Notes under the pieces: generated by a model | The model's database searches: none | Seen by the model: the letters and a program-made list of their open reading frames with translations, nothing else | What the model was told of the DNA's origin: nothing | Part shown: in pieces, positions 7,670 to 14,382 of the stretch | How the letters are laid out: each line of letters starts with the position of its first letter | Position numbering within the stretch: position 1 is the first letter of the stretch | Translations under genes and position numbers: made by a program | Assembly: GCA_947624765.1 (NCBI GenBank) | Contig: CANQLS010000006.1 | Span: 1 to 19,424 of the forward strand | Reading direction: 5' to 3' | DNA length: 19,424 bases | DNA from: an uncultured Clostridia bacterium | GTDB lineage: Bacteria; Bacillota; Clostridia; TANB77; UBA1234

Positions 7670-7692
7670 GATATATGCTATGAAATACATAT
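7670..7692 (+). repeat. direct repeat copy B, in the 5' part of the antisense RNA
   Basis: GATATATG (7670-7677), C, then TATGAAATACATAT (7679-7692), identical to copy A at 7546-7570 except for TAT against C in the middle. It lies just outside the shared terminator, so it is transcribed from the minus strand only, giving an RNA segment complementary to copy A. A start codon recurs here (7680-7682) but without a ribosome site. Confidence 0.9.
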
Positions 7693-7710
7693 CGCTTTTC
7701 AGCTATCTTT

Positions 7711-7739
7711 ATTATACGAAATTTTTTAATTCCTGTCAA
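7711..7739 (-). promoter_or_regulatory. consensus promoter for the antisense RNA
   Basis: TTGACA (7734-7739, minus strand) and TATAAT (7711-7716) separated by exactly 17 nt: a full 12 of 12 match. The -35 lies inside the final codons of the DUF2953 gene and the -10 lies after its stop. There is no gene immediately downstream on the minus strand other than the shared terminator, which is why a short untranslated RNA is the likely product. Confidence 0.85.
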
Positions 7740-8244
7740 GGACTTTTTGGCTTTTATTTTTTTGAATTCGTCCCAATAAAATCTTAAAAATAAGATATAT
7801 AAGATTAAAAATTTTAATTGAAAAAAGCACATGAATTTTACTAGAAAAATGCAATTGGTTATAAACTGGTTTTACACTAAAACTAGGATTTTGCACATTT
7901 AAAATACTATAAATTACCGATAAAAATGTCGCTATAATTGGAACCGAAAAAATTGTTGGCAATACTTCAATAAGTCCACTCTGCACATCAACTGTTACAG
8001 TTTCAAAAGATAAATATTCTAAAATTTCTTTTACTTCTTTTAAACTTAATTTCATCTTCTTGTTCTTATTCTCTTCCAAAAAAACTTGAATTTCTTTCTT
8101 ATAAAAAGTTTTCACTCGTTTAAAATAAATAATAGAAACATTAAAATGATAATCTAGTCCAACCGACGAGAAAAATATTTCCAGTTTTATTTTTGAATGA
8201 AGAAAAAAAGCTATTAAAATAAACAATAATAATAAAATAATCAT
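7726..8244 (-). CDS. DUF2953 domain membrane protein (YtfI-like)
   Basis: 172 residues. One hydrophobic span at residues 1-15 (MIILLLLFILIAFFL), then a basic amphipathic region with Ile/Phe-rich strands, and a second hydrophobic segment near 112-123 and about 145-158. Overall layout and the position next to gerW match DUF2953 proteins such as B. subtilis YtfI, whose function is not established; a sporulation link is inferred from the ytfI-ytfJ pairing. It is the last gene of the recA operon. The start at 8244 has no clear ribosome site and lies in a strong hairpin (8239-8275), so the expression level or the start itself is uncertain. Its last codons carry the -35 of the antisense RNA promoter. 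Confidence 0.7.
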   Translation of the reverse strand: MIILLLLFILIAFFLHSKIKLEIFFSSVGLDYHFNVSIIYFKRVKTFYKKEIQVFLEENKNKKMKLSLKEVKEILEYLSFETVTVDVQSGLIEVLPTIFSVPIIATFLSVIYSILNVQNPSFSVKPVYNQLHFSSKIHVLFSIKIFNLIYLIFKILLGRIQKNKSQKVLDRN

Positions 8245-8275
8245 AGTAATATTTTGGCAAATATTTACTATGATT
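8239..8275. repeat. perfect 11-bp inverted repeat over the DUF2953 start codon
   Basis: AATCATAGTAA (8239-8249) and TTACTATGATT (8265-8275) are perfect inverted copies. Inside, 8250-8254 can pair with 8259-8263 around a TGGC loop, giving a 16-bp stem with one bulge. The DUF2953 ATG (8242-8244) is in the stem. No T-run follows on either strand, so it is not an ordinary terminator; translational control or RNA processing is possible. Confidence 0.75.
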
Positions 8276-8297
8276 ATACATATTTTACAGTATTCTT

Positions 8298-9029
8298 CTA
8301 TCTAACTCTTTTCATCTTTACTACATTAATATCTCCAAATAACTTATCTTGTGAAACTTGAATACGATTCATTTTAGATAACTCAAGTAGGCTAAGAAAA
8401 GCTGTTACTACTTCAACTTTCGTTTGCTTCTTAAGATTAAAAATCTTATTAAATATAAATGATGGCTTTTTCCATAATTCACGTAAAATCTCTTTAATCT
8501 TACTACGAATAGTTACTTTTTCGCTAACTGCTAAACGATTTATATTTTCAGCTTGTAAATTTTTCTTTTCATTTTCTCTAGTCAAAATTCCTCTATAAAT
8601 TTCCGGAATCAATGTCGAATCATATTCTTTCTCAAGCTTTCCTTTAGGAAGCTCAATTTTATCAGGCAATTTATAATAACGCTTACCATAGTTCTCCATA
8701 CGTTCTTTCAAAGTAGATGTATATTCTTTATATCGTTTATATTCAACCAACATTTTTACTAAATCAATTTCTTCTTCTTCGTCATCTTCTTCAGAAAGAG
8801 ATGGCAATAAAGATTTAGACTTTAAGTAAATTAACTTTGCTGCCATCACAATAAATTCACTAGTAACATCTAAATTCATTTCTTTCATCTTTTTTAAATA
8901 ATCTAAATATTGATCTGTAATTTCTACAATTTTGATATCAAAAATATCCATTTTATTTTTATCTATTAATTGACAAAGTAAATCTAATGGCCCCTCAAAA
9001 TTTTCTACTTTGATTGTATATTGCTCCAT
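8298..9029 (-). CDS. scpA: segregation and condensation protein A
   Basis: 243 residues, usual kleisin ScpA size. The N terminus has the family signature FEGPLDLLCQLIDKNKMDI (11-29) and FIVMAAKLIYLKSKSLLP (59-76), which bind the SMC neck; an acidic linker EEDDEEEEID follows, and the C-terminal winged-helix part ends in FLSLLELSKMNRIQVSQ, which binds the SMC head. ScpA bridges the two SMC heads and helps compact and separate the chromosome. The ATG at 9029 has a GAGGAAA site. The usual partner scpB does not follow: the next gene is DUF2953 after a 53-nt gap, so scpB must lie elsewhere or be missing. Confidence 0.95.
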   Translation of the reverse strand: MEQYTIKVENFEGPLDLLCQLIDKNKMDIFDIKIVEITDQYLDYLKKMKEMNLDVTSEFIVMAAKLIYLKSKSLLPSLSEEDDEEEEIDLVKMLVEYKRYKEYTSTLKERMENYGKRYYKLPDKIELPKGKLEKEYDSTLIPEIYRGILTRENEKKNLQAENINRLAVSEKVTIRSKIKEILRELWKKPSFIFNKIFNLKKQTKVEVVTAFLSLLELSKMNRIQVSQDKLFGDINVVKMKRVR

Positions 9030-9046
9030 AAAACTATTTCCTCACT

Positions 9047-9862
9047 TTATATATTGTTAATAATCTCTACGACAAATCTAGTAAAATTCTTTTCAACACT
9101 TGCTACTGCTTGCATAACTTCATCATGAGATATTTTCTTATCTGATAACGTTTCATCAGTAATACAAGAAATGCCCAAAACATCAATACCCAAATGTACA
9201 GCACTAATAACTTCTGGAACTGTTGACATACCAACTGCATCAGCTCCTAATACAGAAAGCATTTTTATTTCTGCTGGTGTTTCATACTGTGGGCCAGTCA
9301 TATAAGCATACACGCCTTCTTGCACTTCAAGCTTTAACTTTTGAGCAACTTCTTTTGCTAAGCTTCTAAATCCTCTTGGATAAGCATCTTTCATATCTGG
9401 AAATCTTGTGCCAAATTCTTCTATGTTTGGACCAATTAATGGAGAATCACCACAAAGTTTTATATGGTCTGAAATTAGCATAATATCTCCTACTTTATAT
9501 TTTTTATTAATGCCACCAGCAGCATTTGAAACAATTAATTTTGAAACACCTAATAATGCAAATACTTTTATTGGAAAAGTAATCTCTTGCATTGTATATC
9601 CTTCATAATAATGATATCTTCCTTTCATTGCAAGAATTGGTTTTCCATAGATAGTACCATAAATTAATTTATTATCATGCCCTTCAACACTAGAGGTTTT
9701 AAAATTTGGGATTGATTCATAAGGAATTTCTATTGCATCTCTAATTTCAGAGGCAAAACTTCCTAAGCCAGAACCTAATATAACTGCTATTTTTGGAGTT
9801 TCTTTAATTATACCTTTAATATATTTTACACTTTCCATTACTCTTTGTAACAAATCATCCAT
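9047..9862 (-). CDS. punA: purine nucleoside phosphorylase (trimeric, PNP/MTAP family)
   Basis: 271 residues. It splits purine (deoxy)nucleosides with phosphate to base and ribose-1-phosphate in purine salvage. Phosphate-site residues are all visible: GSG (30-32, S31), VEGHDN with H62, GRYHYYEGY with R82, H84 and Y86, and SNAAGG (112-117). The purine/ribose site has GPQYETPAE (190-198, E194) and VGMSTVPE (M212). At the position of human Asn243, which reads the 6-oxo group of guanine/hypoxanthine, this protein has Asp236 (SCITDE); B. subtilis PunA has Asn there. That may widen specificity to 6-aminopurines. The ATG follows an AGGAGG site; the gene sits 24 nt after recX and 17 nt before scpA in one operon. 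Confidence 0.93.
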   Translation of the reverse strand: MDDLLQRVMESVKYIKGIIKETPKIAVILGSGLGSFASEIRDAIEIPYESIPNFKTSSVEGHDNKLIYGTIYGKPILAMKGRYHYYEGYTMQEITFPIKVFALLGVSKLIVSNAAGGINKKYKVGDIMLISDHIKLCGDSPLIGPNIEEFGTRFPDMKDAYPRGFRSLAKEVAQKLKLEVQEGVYAYMTGPQYETPAEIKMLSVLGADAVGMSTVPEVISAVHLGIDVLGISCITDETLSDKKISHDEVMQAVASVEKNFTRFVVEIINNI

Positions 9863-9886
9863 AAAAGTTCCTCCTTAATAAAATTT

Positions 9887-10339
9887 TTATTCCTCTACAT
9901 TATTATCATCTATTTTTTCCAACTTGTCAATTGCATTCAAAATACTGTTATGTGAATATCCTTTATTCATTAAATATTTTTTTACTTTAGCTATTTCTCT
10001 ATCAGCACGATATTTCTTTTCAGCTAATTCAACAGCAGACGATTTTTCATGTTCATATACTTCATCTGTTATATATTTTTCTATTATATCTTCATTTATT
10101 CCTCTACGAAGTAAATCCATTTTTATTTCCCATGCAGAACTCTTTTTTAACTTAATAACATTTTGTATATACTTTTGCACATATATATCATCATTAATAT
10201 ATCCAGCTTCTTCTAAATAGTCTAAAATTTCCTCTGAATATTCATCTGTATAATTTAATTGCTTACATTTTAAGCGAACCTCTTCAAAGGTTCGCTTTTT
10301 AAATAAAACGTATTTCATCAATTTATTATCTACAATCAT
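9887..10339 (-). CDS. recX: RecX regulatory protein
   Basis: 150 residues made of repeated three-helix units, as in RecX: a first unit with RTFEEVRLKCKQL and YSEEILDYLEEAGYINDDIYVQKYI, a second with SAWEIKMDLLRRGI, and a third with REIAKVKKYLMNKGYSHNSILNAI. RecX binds RecA filaments and limits RecA activity. It lies 23 nt downstream of recA, the classic arrangement, which supports the call. The ATG at 10339 has a GGGAGAG site. A strong 10-bp hairpin lies inside codons about 15-23 and may reduce its expression relative to recA. Confidence 0.9.
   Translation of the reverse strand: MIVDNKLMKYVLFKKRTFEEVRLKCKQLNYTDEYSEEILDYLEEAGYINDDIYVQKYIQNVIKLKKSSAWEIKMDLLRRGINEDIIEKYITDEVYEHEKSSAVELAEKKYRADREIAKVKKYLMNKGYSHNSILNAIDKLEKIDDNNVEE
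10272..10300 (+). terminator. strong hairpin inside recX, terminator-like on the plus strand
   Basis: AAGCGAACCT (10272-10281) and AGGTTCGCTT (10288-10297) form a perfect 10-bp stem with a 6-nt loop. On the plus strand it runs into TTTTT, giving the form of an intrinsic terminator against antisense transcription. On the minus (sense) strand there is no T-run, so it would act only as an obstacle or an mRNA structure near the recX start. Despite the hairpin the reading frame is intact (KKRTFEEVRLK). Confidence 0.55.
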
Positions 10340-10362
10340 ATATCTCTCCCTAGTATAATGTT

Positions 10363-11415
10363 TTACTCTTCATCTTCTGTATCATCTACTTTTTCCAATT
10401 CATCAGTTAAGCTTTTGTCAAAAGCAGTTGCATAATTATCTCTTATTTTCTTTTCGATTTCCGCACATACTTCTGGATTCTCTTTTAAATATTGCTTTGC
10501 ATTTTCTCTTCCCTGTCCAATTCTAGTACCATTATAACTAAACCATGCACCTGATTTTTCAACAATATCTAAGTTAACACCAATATCTAAAATATTTCCC
10601 TCTTTAGATATACCTTCGCCATACATAATATCAAACTCTGCCTCTCTAAATGGTGGCGCAACTTTATTCTTAACAACTTTTACTTTAACATGATTTCCTA
10701 CTACTTCATTATTCGCCTTTAAAGTTTCTGTTTTTCTAACATCTAATCTTACAGAAGCATAAAACTTCAATGCTCTTCCACCAGGTGTTACCTCTGGATT
10801 TCCATACATAACACCCACCTTTTCACGAAGCTGATTAATAAATATAGCAACTGTATTCGATTTGTTCAATACACCTGTTAATTTTCTAAGTGCTTGCGAC
10901 ATTAAACGAGCTTGTAAACCAACATGAGCATCTCCCATATCACCGTCAATTTCAGCTTTTGGAACTAATGCTGCAACAGAATCTAATACAAGGATATCAA
11001 TTGCTCCACTACGAACTAGTGCTTCTGCAATTTCTAGAGCTTGCTCTCCTGTATCTGGTTGAGATACAATTAAATTATCAATATCTACACCTAACTTTTT
11101 AGCATAAATAGGATCTAATGCATGTTCTGCATCAATAAAAGCTGCTTCTCCCCCCATTTTTTGTGCCTCAGCAATCATATGTAAAGCAACTGTTGTTTTA
11201 CCAGAAGATTCTGGTCCAAATACTTCCACAATTCTTCCTCTTGGTACTCCACCAATACCAAGAGCTATATCTAAACTTAATGCACCTGTTGGAATGGATT
11301 CAATATTTAAATGTGCATTCTCTCCTAATTTCATAACAGAACCTTTTCCAAATTGCTTTTCGATTTGTCCTAATGCTGCTTCTAGTGCTTTTTTCTTTTC
11401 ACTATTATCGCTCAT
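10363..11415 (-). CDS. recA: recombinase RecA
   Basis: 350 residues, full length. Walker A GPESSGKT (67-74), Walker B region ILVLDSVAAL (141-150) after the FIDAEHALDP block (93-102), loop L1 EIDGDMGDAHVGLQARLMSQ, and the signature INQLREKVGVMYGNPE with loop L2 TPGGRALKFY are all present; the C terminus is acidic (DDTEDEE). RecA forms ATP-dependent filaments on single-stranded DNA for strand exchange and triggers LexA self-cleavage. The ATG has an AGGAGG site. It is the first gene of the recA-recX-punA-scpA-DUF2953 unit and is driven by a promoter with a LexA box in the spacer. Confidence 0.99.
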   Translation of the reverse strand: MSDNSEKKKALEAALGQIEKQFGKGSVMKLGENAHLNIESIPTGALSLDIALGIGGVPRGRIVEVFGPESSGKTTVALHMIAEAQKMGGEAAFIDAEHALDPIYAKKLGVDIDNLIVSQPDTGEQALEIAEALVRSGAIDILVLDSVAALVPKAEIDGDMGDAHVGLQARLMSQALRKLTGVLNKSNTVAIFINQLREKVGVMYGNPEVTPGGRALKFYASVRLDVRKTETLKANNEVVGNHVKVKVVKNKVAPPFREAEFDIMYGEGISKEGNILDIGVNLDIVEKSGAWFSYNGTRIGQGRENAKQYLKENPEVCAEIEKKIRDNYATAFDKSLTDELEKVDDTEDEE

Positions 11416-11453
11416 ATAAAACCTCCTAATTAATCTTTTTTCGCTACACCCTT

Positions 11454-11482
11454 ATCATAGAACAACCGTTCTCAAATGTCAA
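11454..11482 (-). promoter_or_regulatory. recA promoter
   Basis: TTGACA (11477-11482, minus strand) and TATGAT (11454-11459) with exactly 17 nt between, 11 of 12 matches. The start would be near 11447, with a leader of about 30 nt including the AGGAGG site at 11422-11427. No clear terminator separates it from the solute-binding protein gene upstream, so some read-through into recA is possible. Confidence 0.85.
11459..11472. promoter_or_regulatory. LexA (SOS) box in the recA promoter
   Basis: AGAAC-AACC-GTTCT, a perfect 5-bp palindrome with a 4-nt centre, fits the Gram-positive LexA/DinR site (GAAC-N4-GTTC). It fills the spacer and touches the -10, the expected place for repression of recA until DNA damage. 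Confidence 0.85.
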
Positions 11483-11510
11483 GAAATTTTTAAAATTTTT
11501 CGTACAAAAT

Positions 11511-13076
11511 TTATTTGAACCATGTTTCTATATTTTGATACACATTAAACCAAGTAGGTGTTATATTGCCTTTTACCGCCTTATTAGTTAATAATACATT
11601 TGTTTTGTAATAAAGTCCTATATATGGCACCTCTGCTTTATAAACCTTTTGTACCTCATGAAATGCATCTTCTAAAGAAATATTAGACAAATACAATTTA
11701 TTTAACTGTTCTTGCATAGGAGAATAATCATAATTGGCATAATTTTTTTCTAGCACATCTATTAAATCAAATTCATTCGTACAAATGATAGTTCCCAAGG
11801 CTAATTCGAAATTACCATTTTCAATATTTTTATAATAAGTATTTTCATCTACTTTTTGAATTGTAACAGCAATACCTATCTCCGACAAATCTTGCTTAAT
11901 TCTTTCAGCAACATTACATTTCTCATCATTATCTTTATTAACCATAAGATTTAATTTCAAACTTACTTTTTTACCGTCAATGTTTTTACTCCAGCCATTA
12001 CTTTCTTGCTTCCATGAAGCATTTGAAAGCAATTGCTTTGCAGTTTCTGTACTATATGGTACTATTTCTTCTTTATCATAAACCCAAGAATAATCATGTA
12101 TCATAATATCATGTTTTGTAGCATTGTTATGATATACTTCTTCAATTATATGATCTCGATTAATAGCATACAAAATTGCTCTTCTAACCGAACTTTCTTG
12201 TAAGATGTTATTTTGGCAGTTAGGAATTAAAGTTTCAAACTCTTCATTTTCATAACGATAACTATTCAACCCAATAATTCCAAATTTCTTTTCCCACGAA
12301 GACATAGAAGTAGTAATCACATCGATTTCGCTTGATTTAAAAGCCTTAACCGCTTCTCCATAAGTACGATATTGATATAAATAAATTGTTTTTAATTTTT
12401 TGTCTTTTTCATTCCACCAAGAATTATTTTCTTCTAAAGTAATTCTAATGCCATCATCTGAACTATTAACATATTTATATGGACCTGTTCCTATCATTCT
12501 TTTCGCTTTTTCTTCATCTTGCATACTATCTTTAAAATAGTAACTTGGTAAAATAGGAAATGTTAATTTATATGGTAATAAAGAATCCTTTTCTGCCAAC
12601 GTAATAGAAATAGTATATCCATCTAAAGAGGCTATAGATGCAATATTTTGAACATTTTCATAATATGGTGATTTTGTATTTTCTTTAATACTATTAACTG
12701 TAAAAACAACATCTTCTGCTGAAAATGTTTTTTGCGAATGCCAATAAACATTCTTTCGTAAAGAAATTATCCAATTTAAATCATCTTTTTCCATCCACTC
12801 TGTAGCTAATGCACCTTGCAATTCATTTGCATAATTTAAGTTAACCAATGGTTCGTACACTAACTTTAATATATCTGATACTTGTTTATTTTGAGTTAAT
12901 ATAGGATTTAACGTATCTACTTCTATAAGAGGCAAATTTAAATAATTTTGATATGTAGTTTCTGGTATTTCTGTTTGTATATCTTCCTCTTGCTCTTTTA
13001 TCATAGCAGAACGTACTCCTAAAAATAATCCAAGTGCAATTCCTGCTATCATAAAAAACAAAACTAGCTTTTTCAA
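11511..13076 (-). CDS. family 5 ABC transporter substrate-binding protein (peptide/nickel type)
   Basis: 521 residues. An N-terminal hydrophobic segment (about 4-22) is followed by a family 5 (OppA/DppA-like) fold: DTLNPIL near 54, ILKLVYEPLVNL (69-80), ALATEWMEKDD, the WHSQKTFSAEDVVFTVNSIK signature (112-131), MIGTGPYKY, and late NRDHIIEEV. Such proteins capture oligopeptides or similar ligands outside the cell. Two oddities: no lipobox Cys follows the signal segment, unlike typical Gram-positive members, and no permease or ATPase gene is adjacent. The start is TTG at 13076, overlapping the mtaB stop as TTGA, with GGAGGGA 8-14 nt upstream. It may serve a transporter encoded elsewhere or act as a membrane-anchored sensor; the ligand cannot be told from sequence. 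Confidence 0.85.
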   Translation of the reverse strand: MKKLVLFFMIAGIALGLFLGVRSAMIKEQEEDIQTEIPETTYQNYLNLPLIEVDTLNPILTQNKQVSDILKLVYEPLVNLNYANELQGALATEWMEKDDLNWIISLRKNVYWHSQKTFSAEDVVFTVNSIKENTKSPYYENVQNIASIASLDGYTISITLAEKDSLLPYKLTFPILPSYYFKDSMQDEEKAKRMIGTGPYKYVNSSDDGIRITLEENNSWWNEKDKKLKTIYLYQYRTYGEAVKAFKSSEIDVITTSMSSWEKKFGIIGLNSYRYENEEFETLIPNCQNNILQESSVRRAILYAINRDHIIEEVYHNNATKHDIMIHDYSWVYDKEEIVPYSTETAKQLLSNASWKQESNGWSKNIDGKKVSLKLNLMVNKDNDEKCNVAERIKQDLSEIGIAVTIQKVDENTYYKNIENGNFELALGTIICTNEFDLIDVLEKNYANYDYSPMQEQLNKLYLSNISLEDAFHEVQKVYKAEVPYIGLYYKTNVLLTNKAVKGNITPTWFNVYQNIETWFK

Positions 13077-14359
13077 TTCTCATTCCCTCCATTTACTATT
13101 AGTCCATCTTTTGTATAATATGTAGGAATTACTTTTTGTATTGTATTTGCCTCCATTTTATGATTAGCAATACACTTAATATAATTAGTTGTATGTCCCT
13201 CAAACTCATTTTCAAATAATACTTCTATCTCTTTTCCAATATATTGACTTGCAAATTCTTCTTCTTTTTGATTAGACAATGCAATTAAACGTTTACTCCT
13301 CATTTCCTTTATAGTACCATCAATCTGATTTGGATAAGTAGCCGCTGGAGTTCCTTTTCTTGGTGAATATTTAAAAATATGCATTTTTGAAAAAGAAACT
13401 TTGTCCAAAAACTTATATGTTTCCTCAAACTCTTCATCTGTCTCACCCGGAAAACCAACAATAATGTCTGTTGTTAAAGCAACCTCTGGTATCGCATTTC
13501 GCAAAAGATTTACTCTCTCAAAAAAGTCTTCTGTAGTATATCTTCTGTTCATTCTTTTTAATGTTTCATTTGAACCACTCTGCAATGATAAATGGAAATG
13601 GTTACAAAGCTTAGGAATTTTTTGAATTCGTGAAATAAATTCAGGTGTAATAATAGTTGGCTCAAGTGAACCAAGACGAATTCTCTTTATGCTTTCGATA
13701 TCTTGAACCTTTTCTAATAAATCAATTAATCTAATTTCTTTAGAAATATCTTTTCCATATGAAGAAATATGAATTCCTGTTAATACTATTTCTTGAATAT
13801 TATTTTTAGTAACTTCTAAAATTTCTTTATAAACATCATCTATCGTTCTGCTACGCACAGGGCCTCTGGCATAAGGAATTATGCAATAGCTACAATAACG
13901 ATCACAACCATCTTGAACTTTAATCTCAACACGAGATTTTTCTGAATATGCACTTCCGCCCCATTCTTCATAACTTCTAACTTTCATTATGTCATTAACA
14001 TCACATAACTTTTCATCTTTTTTAAAGTTCTCTACAACTTGCACAATATTCTTTCTATCATTCGTTCCTAATATAATGTCAACATCTGGAATTTTAAAAA
14101 GCTCATCTTTAGCAATTTGTGCATAGCACCCTACAACACAAAGAATACTATCTTTATTTCTATCCTTAGTTCCACGCATCATCTGCCTTGATTTTCTATC
14201 ACTCATGTTAGTAACAGTACATGTATTTACAACATATACATCTGCTATATCTTCAAAATCAACAATTTCATAATCAGCCTTTTTAAATAAATCCATCATC
14301 GCATTTGTTTCATAATGATTAACTTTACAACCTAATGTATAAAATGCTACTTTCCTCAA
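13073..14359 (-). CDS. mtaB: tRNA (N6-threonylcarbamoyladenosine(37)-C2)-methylthiotransferase MtaB
   Basis: 428 residues of the methylthiotransferase family. The N-terminal UPF0004 domain holds the auxiliary cluster cysteines C11 (TLGCKVN), C47 (NTCTV) and C78 (GCYAQ). The radical SAM domain has C152, C156 and C159 in DGCDRYCSYCIIPYARGP. The rest of the core carries LTGIHISSYGKD, RLGSLEP and LSLQSGSNETLKRMNRRY, and a TRAM-like C-terminal domain follows. The CKVNHYET/NTCTVTN wording favours MtaB over MiaB or RimO. It converts t6A37 to ms2t6A37 in tRNAs reading ANN codons. The start is TTG at 14359, preceded by AAAGGA; the conserved core begins at residue 8, so no longer start is needed. Confidence 0.92.
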   Translation of the reverse strand: MRKVAFYTLGCKVNHYETNAMMDLFKKADYEIVDFEDIADVYVVNTCTVTNMSDRKSRQMMRGTKDRNKDSILCVVGCYAQIAKDELFKIPDVDIILGTNDRKNIVQVVENFKKDEKLCDVNDIMKVRSYEEWGGSAYSEKSRVEIKVQDGCDRYCSYCIIPYARGPVRSRTIDDVYKEILEVTKNNIQEIVLTGIHISSYGKDISKEIRLIDLLEKVQDIESIKRIRLGSLEPTIITPEFISRIQKIPKLCNHFHLSLQSGSNETLKRMNRRYTTEDFFERVNLLRNAIPEVALTTDIIVGFPGETDEEFEETYKFLDKVSFSKMHIFKYSPRKGTPAATYPNQIDGTIKEMRSKRLIALSNQKEEEFASQYIGKEIEVLFENEFEGHTTNYIKCIANHKMEANTIQKVIPTYYTKDGLIVNGGNEN

Positions 14360-14382
14360 TTAATAAATCATCCTTTCATTAA

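Larger units (their letters stand above)
7631..7704 (-). ncRNA. candidate antisense antitoxin RNA (about 75 nt)
   Basis: A consensus minus-strand promoter (7711-7739) predicts a start near 7704, and the shared hairpin at 7636-7666 with a T-rich run on the minus strand predicts an end near 7631. The RNA would contain the complement of direct repeat B (7670-7692), hence 22 bases able to pair with repeat A over the peptide's start codons, plus full complementarity over the terminator. No ribosome site or reading frame of note is present. This matches the arrangement of RNA II in the pAD1 par locus. Its existence and action are inferred. Confidence 0.65.

Noticed and set aside
7551..7787. A 78-codon plus-strand frame starting at the ATG best spaced from the AAAGGAGGG site
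   Set aside because: It reads straight through the 12-bp terminator, runs antisense into the end of the DUF2953 gene, and its translation is not protein-like. The 23-codon frame at 7558 ends just before the terminator and has a coherent membrane-peptide composition.
9924..10220. A 98-codon plus-strand frame opposite recX
   Set aside because: No ribosome site or promoter, rich in Phe/Ser/Ile as expected for the reverse of an AT-rich gene, and recX is clearly real.
11483..11510. A terminator between the solute-binding protein gene and recA
   Set aside because: Only weak A/T self-complementarity is present, without a GC-containing stem or clear T-run.
12886..13092. A 68-codon frame on the minus strand starting at an ATG just after GGAGGGA
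   Set aside because: It is out of frame with the family 5 binding protein, whose TTG start has suitable spacing from the same ribosome site and whose sequence is clearly conserved.
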